The translations under genes and the position numbers were made by a program. The notes under the pieces were generated by a model. The model saw only the letters and a list, made by a program, of their open reading frames with translations. It did not search any database and was not told the DNA's origin. A stretch of DNA of 64,000 bases from Lachnospiraceae bacterium JLR.KK002 (lineage in GTDB: Bacteria; Bacillota; Clostridia; Lachnospirales; Lachnospiraceae): the NCBI GenBank assembly GCA_036941025.1, contig JAYMNP010000001.1, positions 3,308,501 to 3,372,500 on the forward strand, given 5' to 3'. Shown in pieces: positions 24,506 to 34,530 of the stretch. Numbering within the stretch: position 1 is the first letter of the stretch; every line of letters starts with the position of its first letter.

Positions 24506-25501
24506 TCAGGATTCCTTTTCCTGCTCTTCCCTGTCAGAAAAAATATATGCCTGAAACAGTTCTTCCAGCTGCTCATACGTCTCCACTTCGTTGATTTTTC
24601 CGCGAAGTTTTGCCGAATTCCGATAGCCTCCCGTATACCAGGCGGCATGTTTGCGCATTTCCCGGATTCCCATTACCTCACCTTTCAGTTCAATCTGGCT
24701 TCTGGCATGGCGCAGAATCATCCTGGCTGCCTCTGTCACATCAGGCCGCTGCAGTTCCTCTCCTGTTTCCATAAAATGCAGTATCTGCCGGAAAATCCAG
24801 GGATTTCCCTGGGCGCCCCGGCCTATCATAAACCCGTCGCAGCCGGTCTGCTCTTTCATCTGCAGCACATCCCGGCCGGTAAGCAAATCTCCGTTTCCAA
24901 TAACCGGAATGGAAACAGCTTCTTTTACCTGACGGATAATATCCCAGTCTGCCTGACCGGAATAATACTGCTCTCTGGTTCTTCCGTGGACAGCCACAGC
25001 GGCGGCTCCCGCCTCCTGGGCAATTCTGGCTATTTCCACCGCATTCACATGCTCCTCGTCAAATCCTTTGCGGATTTTCACCGTTACAGGCTTTTGAATG
25101 GCCTTCACAACTTTTGAAACAATTTCAAATACCAGTCCGGGCTGTTTCATCAGCGCGGAGCCTTCCCCGTTATTGACAACCTTCGGTACCGGACAGCCCA
25201 TGTTAATATCCAGAATATCAAAGGGCCTCTCCTCAATCTTTCTGGCCATCTCGCTCATAATTCCGGCGTCTGCACCGAATAGCTGCAGAGATACGGGACG
25301 CTCCTGTTCCTCTGTGGCCAGCAGAAGCTCCGTGTTTTTATTATTGTAATAAATTCCTTTGGCACTGACCATCTCCATACAGAGAAGCCCCGCCCCCTGT
25401 TCTTTGCACAGCAGGCGAAATGGCAGGTCGCATACTCCTGCCATCGGTGCCAGAATCAGATTATTTTCCAGTTCTACATTTCCTATTTTCAGTTTTTCCA
25501 T
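24506..25501 (-). CDS. dusB: tRNA-dihydrouridine synthase
   Basis: FMN- and NADPH-dependent reduction of uridines in tRNA D-loops. 331 residues. The TIM-barrel signatures are LILAPMAGVCDLPFRLLCKE, DILDINMGCPVPKVVNNGEG with the catalytic cysteine in NMGCP, TVKIRKGF, VAVHGRTREQYYSG and IPVIGNGD. The C-terminal helical RNA-binding domain has REMRKHAAWYTGG. These are DusB-type features. The start follows coaX by 5 bp, so it belongs to an operon coaX-dusB with the DUF6145 gene further upstream. Confidence 0.94.
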   Translation of the reverse strand: MEKLKIGNVELENNLILAPMAGVCDLPFRLLCKEQGAGLLCMEMVSAKGIYYNNKNTELLLATEEQERPVSLQLFGADAGIMSEMARKIEERPFDILDINMGCPVPKVVNNGEGSALMKQPGLVFEIVSKVVKAIQKPVTVKIRKGFDEEHVNAVEIARIAQEAGAAAVAVHGRTREQYYSGQADWDIIRQVKEAVSIPVIGNGDLLTGRDVLQMKEQTGCDGFMIGRGAQGNPWIFRQILHFMETGEELQRPDVTEAARMILRHARSQIELKGEVMGIREMRKHAAWYTGGYRNSAKLRGKINEVETYEQLEELFQAYIFSDREEQEKES

Positions 25502-25506
25502 CTGCT

Positions 25507-26283
25507 TTATTTTCCGCGATTCTGCTTATTGTAAATCAGGCGCAGCCCCTGCAATGTCAGGTTCGGGTCATAAATATCAATGGCGTCCGTTTCTTTTGCT
25601 ATGATTTTCCCAAGGCCTCCGGTGGCTACTACCTTTAAATCGTGATATCCCGTCTCTTTTTTTGTCTGTTTTATGATATATTCCGTCTGTCCAATCTGCC
25701 CGTAAATCAGTCCTGCCTGCATACTGCTGATGGTCTCGCGGGCCAGAATACTGGGGGGCTTGCGGATTTCGATTTCCGGCAGCTTCGCCGCTTCCTCCCA
25801 CAGCGCCTTGGCAGAGGTACGGATTCCCGGTGCGGTAACTCCGGACACAAAGGCTCCTGTCCCGTCCACCAGGTCATAGGTGGTTCCTGTTCCGAAATCA
25901 ATGACAAATACCGGGCCGCCATACAACTCATAGGCGGCTGCCGCGTCCACAATCCGGTCCGCTCCAATCTGTCTGGGATTCTCCGTGGCAATGCGAATTC
26001 CTGTTTTAATCCCTGGTTCCACAATCACCGGATGAATATCAAAATATTTGATAAAAGAACTTAACAGGGAATGCATAACGTTGGGCACGACGGACGCAAT
26101 AATCACGTCTTTGATTTCCTCCGGCTGAATCCGGTTGTGGGCCACCAGATCCCGCACGCAGATTCCGTATTCATCAGAGGTCCGCTGGAGCTTGGTGGTC
26201 ATTCGGAACGTGGCCTCCAGTTGTTCCCCGTTAAAAATTCCGAAGGTAATATTGGTATTCCCCACATCCACAACTAATAACAT
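25507..26283 (-). CDS. coaX: Type III pantothenate kinase
   Basis: First step of coenzyme A synthesis: phosphorylates pantothenate with ATP. 258 residues. The ASKHA-fold motifs are [17 protein letters not shown] (phosphate loop, with the conserved Asp), [18 protein letters not shown] and [19 protein letters not shown]. These are diagnostic for CoaX rather than CoaA. The start lies 2 bp after the DUF6145 gene and the stop 5 bp before dusB, a tight operon. Confidence 0.96.
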   Translation of the reverse strand: MLLVVDVGNTNITFGIFNGEQLEATFRMTTKLQRTSDEYGICVRDLVAHNRIQPEEIKDVIIASVVPNVMHSLLSSFIKYFDIHPVIVEPGIKTGIRIATENPRQIGADRIVDAAAAYELYGGPVFVIDFGTGTTYDLVDGTGAFVSGVTAPGIRTSAKALWEEAAKLPEIEIRKPPSILARETISSMQAGLIYGQIGQTEYIIKQTKKETGYHDLKVVATGGLGKIIAKETDAIDIYDPNLTLQGLRLIYNKQNRGK

Positions 26284-26285
26284 TT

Positions 26286-26651
26286 CTATTCCTCCACATC
26301 TTCCGGGGAAATCTCCTCTCCCAGGAAAAAAACTTTATAATACAGCTCCAGAGATTCCAGCAGCTCCTGTCTGGTCCGCTGAAACTGCTTTACTTTCAGC
26401 ACGCTTCCAATATCATCATAAAGTAAATCCCCCTCGTCAGCTCCTGTCTGAAACTGCAGTCTCCCTTCCGAATCAAACAGCAGGGTCAGCACTCCTCCGA
26501 TATCTTCCGTATACAGTACGCACATGATTTTCAAATCATCTTTAATGCTCTCCGGTAAATCCTCAAAATCCGGATTCAGATAGTATTTCTTCGTATAAGC
26601 GCTGGAACCGCAGAGTATGATTTCTCCCAATCTGTCTGCACGTCGTCTCAT
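26286..26651 (-). CDS. DUF6145-like protein
   Basis: Protein of 121 residues, function unknown. Recognisable segments are [42 protein letters not shown] and [20 protein letters not shown]. It fits a small Lachnospiraceae family (DUF6145) that I recall sitting near birA and coaX. Acidic, soluble, no signal peptide. Start 26651 is the second of two adjacent ATGs; it has GGGAGG at better spacing. Two bases separate its stop from coaX. Confidence 0.7.
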   Translation of the reverse strand: MRRRADRLGEIILCGSSAYTKKYYLNPDFEDLPESIKDDLKIMCVLYTEDIGGVLTLLFDSEGRLQFQTGADEGDLLYDDIGSVLKVKQFQRTRQELLESLELYYKVFFLGEEISPEDVEE

Positions 26652-26708
26652 CATAACCTCCCATCATCCCTCCGACTGCCGGGGATTTCTGATTTTCAGG
26701 CAAAACTC

Positions 26709-27716
26709 TCATACATAACCGTAAATACCCCGGACAGACACTTCTCCCGAAGAAATTTTTACCAGCTCCTGTTCCCGCTCTACCATAAGCCGGCCGCCGG
26801 CGTCAATGCCCAGGGCCTTTCCTTCAAATTCTCCCAGCGGGTCCAGAACCCGTACCTGGCGCCCGCTGTTCACCAGCAGGGAATTATATTCTTCCACCAG
26901 TGCGGACAAATCCTGGGTCTTAAGATAAATTTCATAATAACGCTCAAACTGGCTCAGCACCTTCCCCAGCAAACATGCTCTGGAAATTTCCAGCATCCTT
27001 CCTTCCCGTTTCAGCTCCAGATCCAGGGACGTGGCCGTCTCTGCAATTTCTTCCGGAAATTCGCTCTGATGGACATTGATACCTGTGCCCACCACAATAT
27101 GATTCACATAATCTACCTGAGCGCTCATTTCCGTCAGAATACCCACAATCTTTTTCCCGTTCAGCACAATGTCATTGGGCCATTTAATCCCTGCTGCCAG
27201 TCCTGTTACTTCATTGATTCCTTTCACTGCGGCAAGGGCCATAACGAGAGTCAGCATGGGGGCATTGGCCGGTTCAATTTCCGGCTTCAACAGTACGGTA
27301 AAAAAAATCCCCTGGCCATGAGGAGAATTCCAGTTTCTTCCCCGCCTTCCCCGGCCGGAGGTCTGCATATCAGTCACCACTACCGTACCGTGGCCTTCCC
27401 GGCCTTTCATATTTTCCGCTATCCGCTTTGCTTCCGTATTGGTGGAATCCAGTTGTTCAAAATACCGGATGGGACGTCCCAGCCACCTGGTCTGCAGCCG
27501 GCTTTCCAGTTCATTTTTCGATAAAATATCGGGCGCAGATACCAGCCGATATCCCCGGTTACGAACCGCTTCAATTTCATATCCGGCTTCTTCCAGTTGT
27601 TTGATTACTTTCCAGACCGCCGTTCTGGACACTCCGAATGTTTCGCACAGTTCCTGGCCGGAAATAAACTGGCCGGCGTCTGCCTGGCGCAGCATCTGTA
27701 AAATCTTCGTTCTCAT
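26709..27716 (-). CDS. birA: Biotin protein ligase / biotin operon repressor
   Basis: Attaches biotin to carboxylase carrier proteins and probably represses biotin genes. 335 residues. An N-terminal winged helix lies at about 1-65 (SGQELCETFGVSRTAVWKVIKQLEEAGYEI). The ligase core has TNTEAKRIAE, the biotinyl-AMP loop TSGRGRRGRNWNSPHG, and IKWPNDIVLNGKKIVGILTEM, followed by a C-terminal SH3-like domain. The presence of the N-terminal domain makes it the bifunctional type. It lies 7 bp after argF and 57 bp before the DUF6145 gene. Confidence 0.95.
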   Translation of the reverse strand: MRTKILQMLRQADAGQFISGQELCETFGVSRTAVWKVIKQLEEAGYEIEAVRNRGYRLVSAPDILSKNELESRLQTRWLGRPIRYFEQLDSTNTEAKRIAENMKGREGHGTVVVTDMQTSGRGRRGRNWNSPHGQGIFFTVLLKPEIEPANAPMLTLVMALAAVKGINEVTGLAAGIKWPNDIVLNGKKIVGILTEMSAQVDYVNHIVVGTGINVHQSEFPEEIAETATSLDLELKREGRMLEISRACLLGKVLSQFERYYEIYLKTQDLSALVEEYNSLLVNSGRQVRVLDPLGEFEGKALGIDAGGRLMVEREQELVKISSGEVSVRGIYGYV

Positions 27717-27723
27717 ACATGCC

Positions 27724-28710
27724 TCATTTCAGAGTTGCATACATAATGGCCTTAATACTGTGCATTCGGTTTTCCGCCTCGTCAAAGACCACCGACTGCT
27801 CTCCCTCAAATACCTGGTCTGTCACTTCCATTTCAGTCAGCCCGAATTTCTCATGAATCTGTTTTCCAATGGCAGTTTCCAGATCGTGGAAGGCTGGCAG
27901 ACAATGCATGAACACAGCGTTCTTTCCGGCATTTTCCATAACTTTCTGATTCACCTGATAAGGCAGCAGCTCTTTAATCCTGTTTTCCCATACTTCTTCC
28001 GGTTCTCCCATGGACACCCACACATCGGTGTAAATCACGTCCGCATCTTTTGTCCCTTCCATGACATCCTCTGTCAGAGTCACAGAACCCCCTGTGGCCG
28101 CTGCGGTTTCCCGGCAATAGTCCACCAGCTCCTGCTCCGGAAAATAATTCCTGCTGGTACATGCCACAAAATCCATACCCAGCTTTGCACAGGTTACCAT
28201 CAGGGAATTGCCCATATTGTAGCGGGCGTCTCCCATATATACAAATCTGATTCCTTTCAGCCGCCCGAATTTTTCCTGCACTGTAAGCATGTCCGCTATC
28301 ATCTGTGTGGGATGAAATTCATTGGTCAGTCCGTTCCATACCGGAACTCCTGCGTATCTGGCCAGTTCTTCCACAATTTCCTGTCCGAAACCGCGGTATT
28401 CTATTCCGTCGTACATCCTGCCCAGTACCCTGGCGGTGTCTTTAATGCTTTCTTTTTTACCAATCTGGGAACCTGAAGGATCCAGATACGTCACACGCAT
28501 ACCCAGGTCATGGGCTGCCACCTCAAAGGAACAGCGTGTCCTGGTGCTTGTCTTTTCAAATATCAGAGCAATGTTTTTTCCCTTTAATTCATCATGGGCG
28601 ACACCCTGCTTTTTCTTCTCCTTTAACGTTCCCGCCAAATCAATGAGATATGTAATTTCCTCCGGGGTAAAATCTTTTAACTTTAAAAAATTTCTTCCTT
28701 TTAAATCCAT
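27724..28710 (-). CDS. argF: Ornithine carbamoyltransferase
   Basis: Makes citrulline from ornithine and carbamoyl phosphate in arginine synthesis (or the reverse in arginine breakdown). 328 residues. Carbamoyl-phosphate loop [15 protein letters not shown], ornithine loop [10 protein letters not shown] with the catalytic Cys, and DVWVSMGE are all present. The start at 28710 follows AAGGAGTG; an earlier in-frame codon at 28740 is inside a structured leader. No other arginine genes are visible nearby. The leader contains a long stem with an unusual inner sequence, so regulation at RNA level is possible. Confidence 0.94.
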   Translation of the reverse strand: MDLKGRNFLKLKDFTPEEITYLIDLAGTLKEKKKQGVAHDELKGKNIALIFEKTSTRTRCSFEVAAHDLGMRVTYLDPSGSQIGKKESIKDTARVLGRMYDGIEYRGFGQEIVEELARYAGVPVWNGLTNEFHPTQMIADMLTVQEKFGRLKGIRFVYMGDARYNMGNSLMVTCAKLGMDFVACTSRNYFPEQELVDYCRETAAATGGSVTLTEDVMEGTKDADVIYTDVWVSMGEPEEVWENRIKELLPYQVNQKVMENAGKNAVFMHCLPAFHDLETAIGKQIHEKFGLTEMEVTDQVFEGEQSVVFDEAENRMHSIKAIMYATLK

Positions 28711-28733
28711 GTTTCCACTCCTTATATCAATCT

Positions 28734-28804
28734 GGAGCATGTGGAAAATACATAAGTTCCCTTCGCCCTCAGGACTCCGGGTCAGGTATTTTCAAACATG
28801 CTCC
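28734..28804 (-). promoter_or_regulatory. Candidate structured RNA leader of argF
   Basis: GGAGCATGTTTGAAAATAC (28804-28786) pairs with GTATTTTCCACATGCTCC (28751-28734), a near-perfect long stem closing a 34-nt loop. Part of the loop (CCTGACCCGG...GGCGAAGGGAACTT) vaguely recalls the 3' half of a TPP riboswitch, but the rest of that fold is missing. It ends 23 bp before argF. Confidence 0.4.
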
Positions 28805-28815
28805 AATTATTATAT

Positions 28816-29742
28816 TTAATTTTCTTTTCCGATTTCCACCACTGATTTGGCCAGACCTGCCAGCCCCTGAATCTCGGAAGGAATAATAATTTTCGTAGCT
28901 TTTCCGTCCGCTGCTTTTGCAAATGCTTCCAGGCTCTTTAACTGAAGCACGGAACTGTCCGGAGCCGCTTCTTTCAGGAAACGAAGTCCGTCTGCATTGG
29001 CCTTCTGAATTCTCAGGATTGCTTCCGCCTGACCTTCTGCTTCCCGCATGGTAGCTTCTTTCTTGGCTTCTGCCCGGAGAATTGCCGCCTGTTTTTCTGC
29101 TTCCGCATCCAGAATTGCGGATTCCTTCTTACCTTCCGCTACCAGCACGGTTGCTGTTTTCTCACCTTCCGCCTGCGTAACGGCCGCCCGGCGTTCACGC
29201 TCTGCCTTGGCCTGCTTCTCCATGGCGTCCTGAATCTGCTGGGGCGGAATAATATTCTTAAGCTCTACACGGTTCACCTTAATTCCCCAGGGGTCTGTGG
29301 CCACGTCAAGGGAAGCCCTCATTTTCGTATTAATCAGTTCTCTGGAAGTCAGTGTTTCGTCCAGCTCCAGATCTCCGATAATATTACGAAGCGTAGTGGC
29401 CGTCAGATTTTCAATGGCCATAATGGGATTCTCCACCCCATAGGCAAACAGCTTGGGGTCTGTAATCTGGAAATATACCACCGTATCAATCCGCATGGTT
29501 ACGTTATCCTTGGTGATTACCGGCTGGGGTGCAAAATCCACCACCTGTTCTTTCAACAGTACCCGTTTCGCCACACGGTCGATAAAGGGCACTTTAAAAT
29601 GCAGGCCCACGCCCCAGGTTCCCTGATATCCGCCCAGACGCTCAATGACAAGAGCGTGTGCCTGGGGTACAATTTTAATACATGATACCACCAGAATCAG
29701 AGCCAGAATTATAAACAATACCAAAACAATATATCCTGCCAT
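28816..29742 (-). CDS. SPFH/Band-7 (stomatin-like) membrane protein
   Basis: Membrane scaffold protein of 308 residues, prohibitin/stomatin class. One N-terminal hydrophobic segment (IVLVLFIILALILVVSCI, 5-22), then the Band-7 domain (VPQAHALVIERLGGYQGTW ... ATTLRNIIGDLELDETLTSR), then a long alanine/glutamate coiled coil (AEGEKTATVLVAEGKKESAI...) at about 185-250. Such proteins organise membrane microdomains and often work with an NfeD partner or a membrane protease. The nfeD gene lies 22 bp upstream, the classic pairing. Clear family, no specific substrate. Confidence 0.93.
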   Translation of the reverse strand: MAGYIVLVLFIILALILVVSCIKIVPQAHALVIERLGGYQGTWGVGLHFKVPFIDRVAKRVLLKEQVVDFAPQPVITKDNVTMRIDTVVYFQITDPKLFAYGVENPIMAIENLTATTLRNIIGDLELDETLTSRELINTKMRASLDVATDPWGIKVNRVELKNIIPPQQIQDAMEKQAKAERERRAAVTQAEGEKTATVLVAEGKKESAILDAEAEKQAAILRAEAKKEATMREAEGQAEAILRIQKANADGLRFLKEAAPDSSVLQLKSLEAFAKAADGKATKIIIPSEIQGLAGLAKSVVEIGKEN

Positions 29743-29764
29743 ATAGAAATCCTCCGTTCATTTT

Positions 29765-30202
29765 TTATTCTTCATTTTCCTTTTTCCTGACCAGCAGTTT
29801 CACACCGCTGATTTCCATGATTTCCACCAGAGTTTCATCGGGAATAATTTCATCATCCACTGACCTTGCAGACCATTCCTGTCCGTTGACGCTGACCATG
29901 CCCTTTGCCCTCAGGTTGTCAATTTCCTGCTGCACCACGGCTGTCTCCCCAATCAGGCTTTCCGCATTAGTCTTAATGCGGCCCTTATTAAAAAATTCTA
30001 CGGCCAGAGGTCTTGTGACCGCCAGCAGCACCACCGATACCACAATAAACAATATGGTCTGCACCAGTAATCCGGCTCCCAGCAGACTGGCCAGAAATGC
30101 CACCAGCGCCCCGCCTGCAAACCAGATGGTGGTCAGGCCCAGGGTGATAATCTCAATGACAGCCATGACTACCACTACAATTAACCAGAAAATACCTTCC
30201 AT
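29765..30202 (-). CDS. NfeD-family membrane protein
   Basis: Short NfeD protein of 145 residues: three or four hydrophobic segments in the first 70 residues (FWLIVVVVMAVIEIITLGLT, IWFAGGALVAFLASLLGAGL, TILFIVVSVVLLAV), then an OB-fold (LIGETAVVQQEIDNLRAKGMVSVNGQEW, ending VLVRKKENEE-like). It lacks the ClpP-like protease domain of long NfeD proteins. It sits directly upstream of the stomatin-like gene and the two products likely associate in the membrane. Confidence 0.9.
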   Translation of the reverse strand: MEGIFWLIVVVVMAVIEIITLGLTTIWFAGGALVAFLASLLGAGLLVQTILFIVVSVVLLAVTRPLAVEFFNKGRIKTNAESLIGETAVVQQEIDNLRAKGMVSVNGQEWSARSVDDEIIPDETLVEIMEISGVKLLVRKKENEE

Positions 30203-30303
30203 AAATTCCCTCCTTTCAGGGGTATGGCTCCTGTTAGCTATCTTACTATATTTTTACGCATAATACAACATTTAATCCCTGTTTTGGCGATTCTTTGGTA
30301 ACA

Positions 30304-30421
30304 GAACAAAGCGGACAGGTCCGCTTCATTTACGGTATGTCAGAGCATACACAGTATGCTGAACATATCGTCCTCCCCTCTCAGCCTGAAAGAAAAGACC
30401 TGGCTGCTTTGCTGCGCCGAG
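30304..30421. repeat. Dispersed repeat module C, copy 1
   Basis: About 118 bp starting AACAAAGCGGACAGGTC and ending GCTTTGCTGCGCCGAG, almost identical to 34316-34441. I see no gene between nfeD (30202) and the hydrolase gene (30615); the gap is filled by this module and hairpin A1. Confidence 0.8.
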
Positions 30422-30475
30422 CACAGTCGCTTTAGCGACATATTTCCTCTTGTGCGAGTGCGCATAATTGTTTTT

Positions 30476-30533
30476 TCTTACAGGAAGACACTTTTACGCT
30501 TTAGCGTGACAAGGTCTTTCCTGCTAGGAGAAC
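30476..30533. repeat. Hairpin repeat family A, copy 1
   Basis: CTTACAGGAAGACACTTTTA ... GCGTGACAAGGTCTTTCCTG: an imperfect ~55-bp palindrome shared with seven other sites in the window (34258, 34531, 37943, 55315, 55421, 56137, 61241). Confidence 0.8.
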
Positions 30534-30614
30534 AAACAGTGCAGGATATTTCGTCCTCTATGGAACAACATATCCTGCACCGTCCTGTATGATTATAAAG
30601 CTCGCATATGAAAT

Positions 30615-32099
30615 TTAGAAAAATACATGATTTCCAATTACAATTCCTGACATTCCGGAAGATACGCTTCGGAAACTGGTGGCTCCGCCTACATTGCTTG
30701 CCCCGCCGATGGCTTCCTGTGCCGCCTGCAGGCAGCTTCCGGACACGCCGCTGGCCAGTACGCTGGCCAGACTTCCGCTGGAAGCCGGAGTAAACTGTCC
30801 GCTCTGGTAAATAACGCCGGAAATACTTCCTGCATAGCCTGCCCGGAGACGGTTCATAACAACTGCGCCTACCGCAAGTTTGCCTTCGTAAGGTTCGCTG
30901 CCTGCCTCACACTGAATCAGTGCTCCCAGCAATGTAACATCATCATAAGAAGCTGATACCGCTCCCCGCTGCGAAACACTGCCGCCGGCCTGCTGTGCTG
31001 CCTTTCTGGCTTTTTCCGCTTCTGCTGCCGCAATGGCTGCGCGTTCTTCTTCAATGGAAATTGCTTTTCCAAGTTTTAACTCAACATCTACGTATTCTGC
31101 ACTGATATATCCGGTGCCTTCTTCCATTTTTACTGCCACCCAGCCTTCAGCGGCTTCCATGTCAGTATCTACTTTAACTTTGCCGCCTTCTTCCAGTACG
31201 TCCAGAATTTCTGTTTCTTCGGAAGCAGAGGCTTCTTCTCTGACTCTTACGCCTCCGGTAGTGGCGGTAGCATATACGGTTCCCACTTCATTTGCAAGGC
31301 GCTCTGCTTCCAGCCCCACCACGCAGAATTCATTTTTCACATATCCTTCCACGCTTCCGGAACTGATTTTCGTCCATTCATCTCCTTTTTCGAGAATGTC
31401 TGCGGACGCCCCTTTGTGCAGTTTTCCTGCAAGTTCCGCTTCGTCGGAAGGCTCCGTACGAATATTCAGATAATCTTCTACATTCGGTAATAATTTAGAA
31501 GCCCAGGGGGAAACCTCCTCGCTTCCCATTGCCACCAGACTGTCTACAACAGGGGCTTCTGTTTCCTCTGCAGATTCCTGCAGCTTTTGTGTTTCTTCCA
31601 CAGATTCCTGTGTCTCTTCCGGGGATTCCTGCGGCTCTTCCGGGGATTCCTGCGGCTCTTCCACAGATTCCTGTGTCTCTTCTGCCCCTTTCGCTTCCTC
31701 AGTTTCTTCCGGTGTGGCAGTTTCTTCTGTATTAACTTCCGCAGGAGCTGCTGCCTGTTCCGGCTCCTCTGCGGTTTCTGCAGGAGCTGCTGCCTGTTCC
31801 GGTTCTTCTGCGGTTTCTTCCGGGCCGGCTGCTTTCTCCTGACTGGAAATTTCCTCTGTATTTTCTGCTGTCTGTTCAGGCTCATTTTCTGCCATGGCTG
31901 CTGCTACCACCTGTTTTACCACTTTTTCTCTGGTGGCTTTCTCTGACCCATTGCCTACTCCTGCCGGTTCTGCTGATAATTCTACTTCCTGGCTGTCTGG
32001 TGCCTGAACTGTTACGTTTGTGCCATACACGGAAGAAACTGTCATCACCAGTGCAAAAGCTGTAACGATTCCGCTTTCCATAACCCTCTTGAATTTCAT
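30615..32099 (-). CDS. Secreted SH3b-SleB cell-wall hydrolase
   Basis: Secreted peptidoglycan hydrolase of 494 residues. A signal peptide covers about 1-26 (VTAFALVMTVSSVYG). Then comes a strongly acidic, repetitive linker (about 45-190: EEPEQAAAPAET, EEPQESPEEPQESP units), two bacterial SH3 domains (about 205-262, NIRTEPSDEAELAGKLHKG, and 272-343, GVRVREEASASEETEILDV), and a C-terminal SleB/hydrolase-2 domain starting DDVTLLGALIQCEAGSEPYE with the catalytic-region glutamate, followed by KLAVGAVVMNRLRAG. SleB-type enzymes are lytic transglycosylases acting on cortex or vegetative wall. The linker would span the wall. Divergent from the chemoreceptor gene. Confidence 0.88.
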   Translation of the reverse strand: MKFKRVMESGIVTAFALVMTVSSVYGTNVTVQAPDSQEVELSAEPAGVGNGSEKATREKVVKQVVAAAMAENEPEQTAENTEEISSQEKAAGPEETAEEPEQAAAPAETAEEPEQAAAPAEVNTEETATPEETEEAKGAEETQESVEEPQESPEEPQESPEETQESVEETQKLQESAEETEAPVVDSLVAMGSEEVSPWASKLLPNVEDYLNIRTEPSDEAELAGKLHKGASADILEKGDEWTKISSGSVEGYVKNEFCVVGLEAERLANEVGTVYATATTGGVRVREEASASEETEILDVLEEGGKVKVDTDMEAAEGWVAVKMEEGTGYISAEYVDVELKLGKAISIEEERAAIAAAEAEKARKAAQQAGGSVSQRGAVSASYDDVTLLGALIQCEAGSEPYEGKLAVGAVVMNRLRAGYAGSISGVIYQSGQFTPASSGSLASVLASGVSGSCLQAAQEAIGGASNVGGATSFRSVSSGMSGIVIGNHVFF

Positions 32100-32340
32100 A
32101 GTTGACCTCCTGAATTTCTGCTAAAATAACATTGAAAAATTTTAAAAAAATGTATGTTATTTTATTCAATTTTGTTACAAATGTTACGAACTTGTTACAC
32201 TATAGCAAAGAAGTTGTAAATTGTCAAGCTGTCAATTTCTTACAGTTCCCCGAATCACAGATTTTTCCCCTTTATTTTTGTAATATTTTATGGATATTTT
32301 GTATAATTTTGTGCACTTTTACCACGAACCGCTGTTTTTA

Positions 32341-32369
32341 TTGCAATGTTTCATGCATACTGCTATAAT
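32341..32369 (+). promoter_or_regulatory. Sigma-A promoter of the chemoreceptor gene
   Basis: TTGCAA (32341-32346), 17-bp spacer, TGC-TATAAT (-10 at 32364-32369). Start codon GTG 32402 is 32 bp downstream. The rest of the ~300-bp divergent gap (32100-32401) is AT-rich with no other feature seen. Confidence 0.75.
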
Positions 32370-32401
32370 TGTGTCATCTTTACAAAAAGGAGGATATTTC
32401 G

Positions 32402-34144
32402 GTGAAAGAAAAAAATGTTCCAGTGAAGGAGAAAAGAACTGCATCATCCAATACCATCAGACTTTCCTCCATTAAAACAAGGGTTGTCAGCGTTCTTCTG
32501 TTCTCGCTTATTGCAACGGTGCTCCTCAGTACCTGGATTATTATTCCAAATGTTAAGAGAAATATTACATCCACCACACAAAGCTATATGCTGGACCTTA
32601 CCGCTTCCTATGGACGGGTTCTGGACCAGAATACCAATATTTCCATTATGTATCTGCACGCAGACCGCCTGGAAGCCCTGCTGGATAATGTAGGATTACA
32701 GAACGTGGAATCCAGTTATTTTTATGTACTGGGCCCGGAAGGAAACATTCTTTTTCATCCGAATCAGGACAGCGCCGGCCAGCCTGCCGATATCCCGGTA
32801 ATCTCCGGCCTGCTGGAACAGGTTGCAGAAGGCACCTTTCCGGAGCCCGATATTCTCCACTATACTTACAATGGAGAAGGAACGTATGCTTCCTATTATA
32901 CAGTAAACAAAGGAAAGGCCATTCTGCTCCTTACAGCAAATGAAGATGATGTTCTGAAGCCTGTCACGGATGTGAGCAGACGTGCTCTGGTTTACAGCGG
33001 TATCCTTGCCATTTTGCTGAGTATTTCCGGCTATTTTGCAATTGCCAGAATGACCAGGCCCATTGTGATTATCTCTGATATTATTAAAAAATTTGCCGAT
33101 ATGGATTTAACGGAAGATAAGCGGCTGGAACAGATTTGCAGACGCAAAGATGAAACAGGAGCCATGGGAACTGCTTTGCTGTCTCTCCGTTCCGCCCTGA
33201 CAGACGTAATTTCTGATATCAAAGACCAGAGCGCCCTGCTGTACCGTACCTCGGAATCTTTAAACAGCAGCGCTTCGGAAACTGCAGGAACTGTCCGGAA
33301 TGTGGGACGGGCTGTTTCGGAAATTGCTGTGGGTGCAGCCAGCCAGGCTGAAGAAACTCAGAAAGCCTCTGATGATATTCTGATTATCGGTAATATGGTG
33401 CAAAATACTTCCTCAGAGGTTTCCTCTCTGCGCAGTATCGCCCAGTCCATCCGGGTTTCCAGTGATATGGCAGACGCCACTCTCCATGAACTGGATTCTG
33501 TGAATCGGCGGGCTATTAATTCTATCAATATTATATATGAACAGACTCACACCACCAACGAATCTGCTCTTAAAATTAAGGAAGCTGCCAGCATGATATC
33601 CGCTATTGCTGACGAAACCAGCCTGCTGTCTCTGAACGCTTCCATTGAAGCTGCCAGAGCCGGAGAAGCAGGACGGGGATTTGCTGTGGTTGCCTCTCAG
33701 ATTCAGAAACTTGCCGAACAGTCCAATGAATCTGCCAGCCAGATTGACGCCATTATACATGACCTGCTGGAAGATTCTCAAAAGGCTGTGGAAACTATGG
33801 AATCTGTCAGAGAAATCATGATAAAACAAAATGAAAATGTATCCCAGACCGGTTCCGCCTTTACGCAGGTTCAGAGCGGTATCGCTTCTTCGACGGCAAA
33901 TGTCGATACTATTGCCAACCGAACCGCTCAGTTAAATTCTGCCCGTGTAAATATTGTAGATGTGGTGCAGAATCTGACCTCAATTGCGGAACAAAACGCC
34001 GCAAATACGCAGGAAACTTCAGCAGCAGTTCTGGAAGTTGCAAATGTTATGCAGGAAATTTCCAGATATGCTTCCTCTCTGCAGGAGATTGCTTCTTCTC
34101 TGGAAACGAATGTAGATACTTTTCATCTGGAACAGAACAGATAA
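32402..34144 (+). CDS. Methyl-accepting chemotaxis protein
   Basis: Transmembrane chemoreceptor of 580 residues. Start is GTG 32402, with AAGGAGG nine bases upstream; an in-frame TTG at 32369 overlaps the promoter. TM1 is at about 28-48 ([20 protein letters not shown]), followed by an extracellular sensor of about 145 residues, TM2 ([20 protein letters not shown]), a HAMP segment, and the signalling domain with the conserved hairpin tip [20 protein letters not shown] followed by [20 protein letters not shown]. Ligand unknown. It fits a motile organism; a flagellin operon lies at 50-55 kb. Confidence 0.93.
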   Translation: MKEKNVPVKEKRTASSNTIRLSSIKTRVVSVLLFSLIATVLLSTWIIIPNVKRNITSTTQSYMLDLTASYGRVLDQNTNISIMYLHADRLEALLDNVGLQNVESSYFYVLGPEGNILFHPNQDSAGQPADIPVISGLLEQVAEGTFPEPDILHYTYNGEGTYASYYTVNKGKAILLLTANEDDVLKPVTDVSRRALVYSGILAILLSISGYFAIARMTRPIVIISDIIKKFADMDLTEDKRLEQICRRKDETGAMGTALLSLRSALTDVISDIKDQSALLYRTSESLNSSASETAGTVRNVGRAVSEIAVGAASQAEETQKASDDILIIGNMVQNTSSEVSSLRSIAQSIRVSSDMADATLHELDSVNRRAINSINIIYEQTHTTNESALKIKEAASMISAIADETSLLSLNASIEAARAGEAGRGFAVVASQIQKLAEQSNESASQIDAIIHDLLEDSQKAVETMESVREIMIKQNENVSQTGSAFTQVQSGIASSTANVDTIANRTAQLNSARVNIVDVVQNLTSIAEQNAANTQETSAAVLEVANVMQEISRYASSLQEIASSLETNVDTFHLEQNR

Positions 34145-34164
34145 GCCGTTCCTGTAAGATAAAA

Positions 34165-34239
34165 AAGAATTCTCTTACGCATTCTTCGCGCGCGAGCGGA
34201 TTGCCTGGCAATAAATTTCATCTCCGCGAGCTGCGCATC
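34165..34239. repeat. Dispersed repeat module B, copy 1
   Basis: CGCGCGCGAGCGGATTGCCT ... CTCCGCGAGCTGCGCAT; also at 55226-55310 and 56191-56280. Followed directly by a hairpin of family A. Confidence 0.8.
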
Positions 34240-34257
34240 CCGCCCGGAGGGCTTCAT

Positions 34258-34315
34258 CTTATAGGAAATCTATACTCTTTAACACTTAACTGTAACACGG
34301 TATTTCCTATAAGAA
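34258..34315. repeat. Hairpin repeat family A, copy 2
   Basis: CTTATAGGAAATCTATACTC ... CACGGTATTTCCTATAAG; arms TTATAGGAAAT / ATTTCCTATAA are near perfect. Confidence 0.8.
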
Positions 34316-34441
34316 AACAAAGCGGACAGGTCTGCTTCATTTACGGTATGTCAGAGCATACACAGTATGCTGAACATATCGTCCTCCCCCTCAGCCTGAA
34401 AGAAAAGACCTGGACGGTTTGCTGCGCCGAGTGCGGATTTG
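34316..34441. repeat. Dispersed repeat module C, copy 2
   Basis: Almost identical to 30304-30421 over about 118 bp (AACAAAGCGGACAGGTCTGC ... GCTGCGCCGAG). Confidence 0.85.
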
Positions 34442-34530
34442 TCCTAAGGGGTACCAGACTTGCCTGGGAGATACCTCAGGACGGTCATGTAGTGACATCT
34501 TCCATTTACACGAGCGCGCATAATGGTTTT

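Noticed and set aside
27439..28476. Plus-strand open frame of 345 codons
   Set aside because: Antisense to birA and argF, both with complete catalytic motifs.
28734..28804. TPP riboswitch upstream of argF
   Set aside because: Only part of the 3' consensus is similar; the CTGAGA-containing arm is missing and the downstream gene is unrelated to thiamine.
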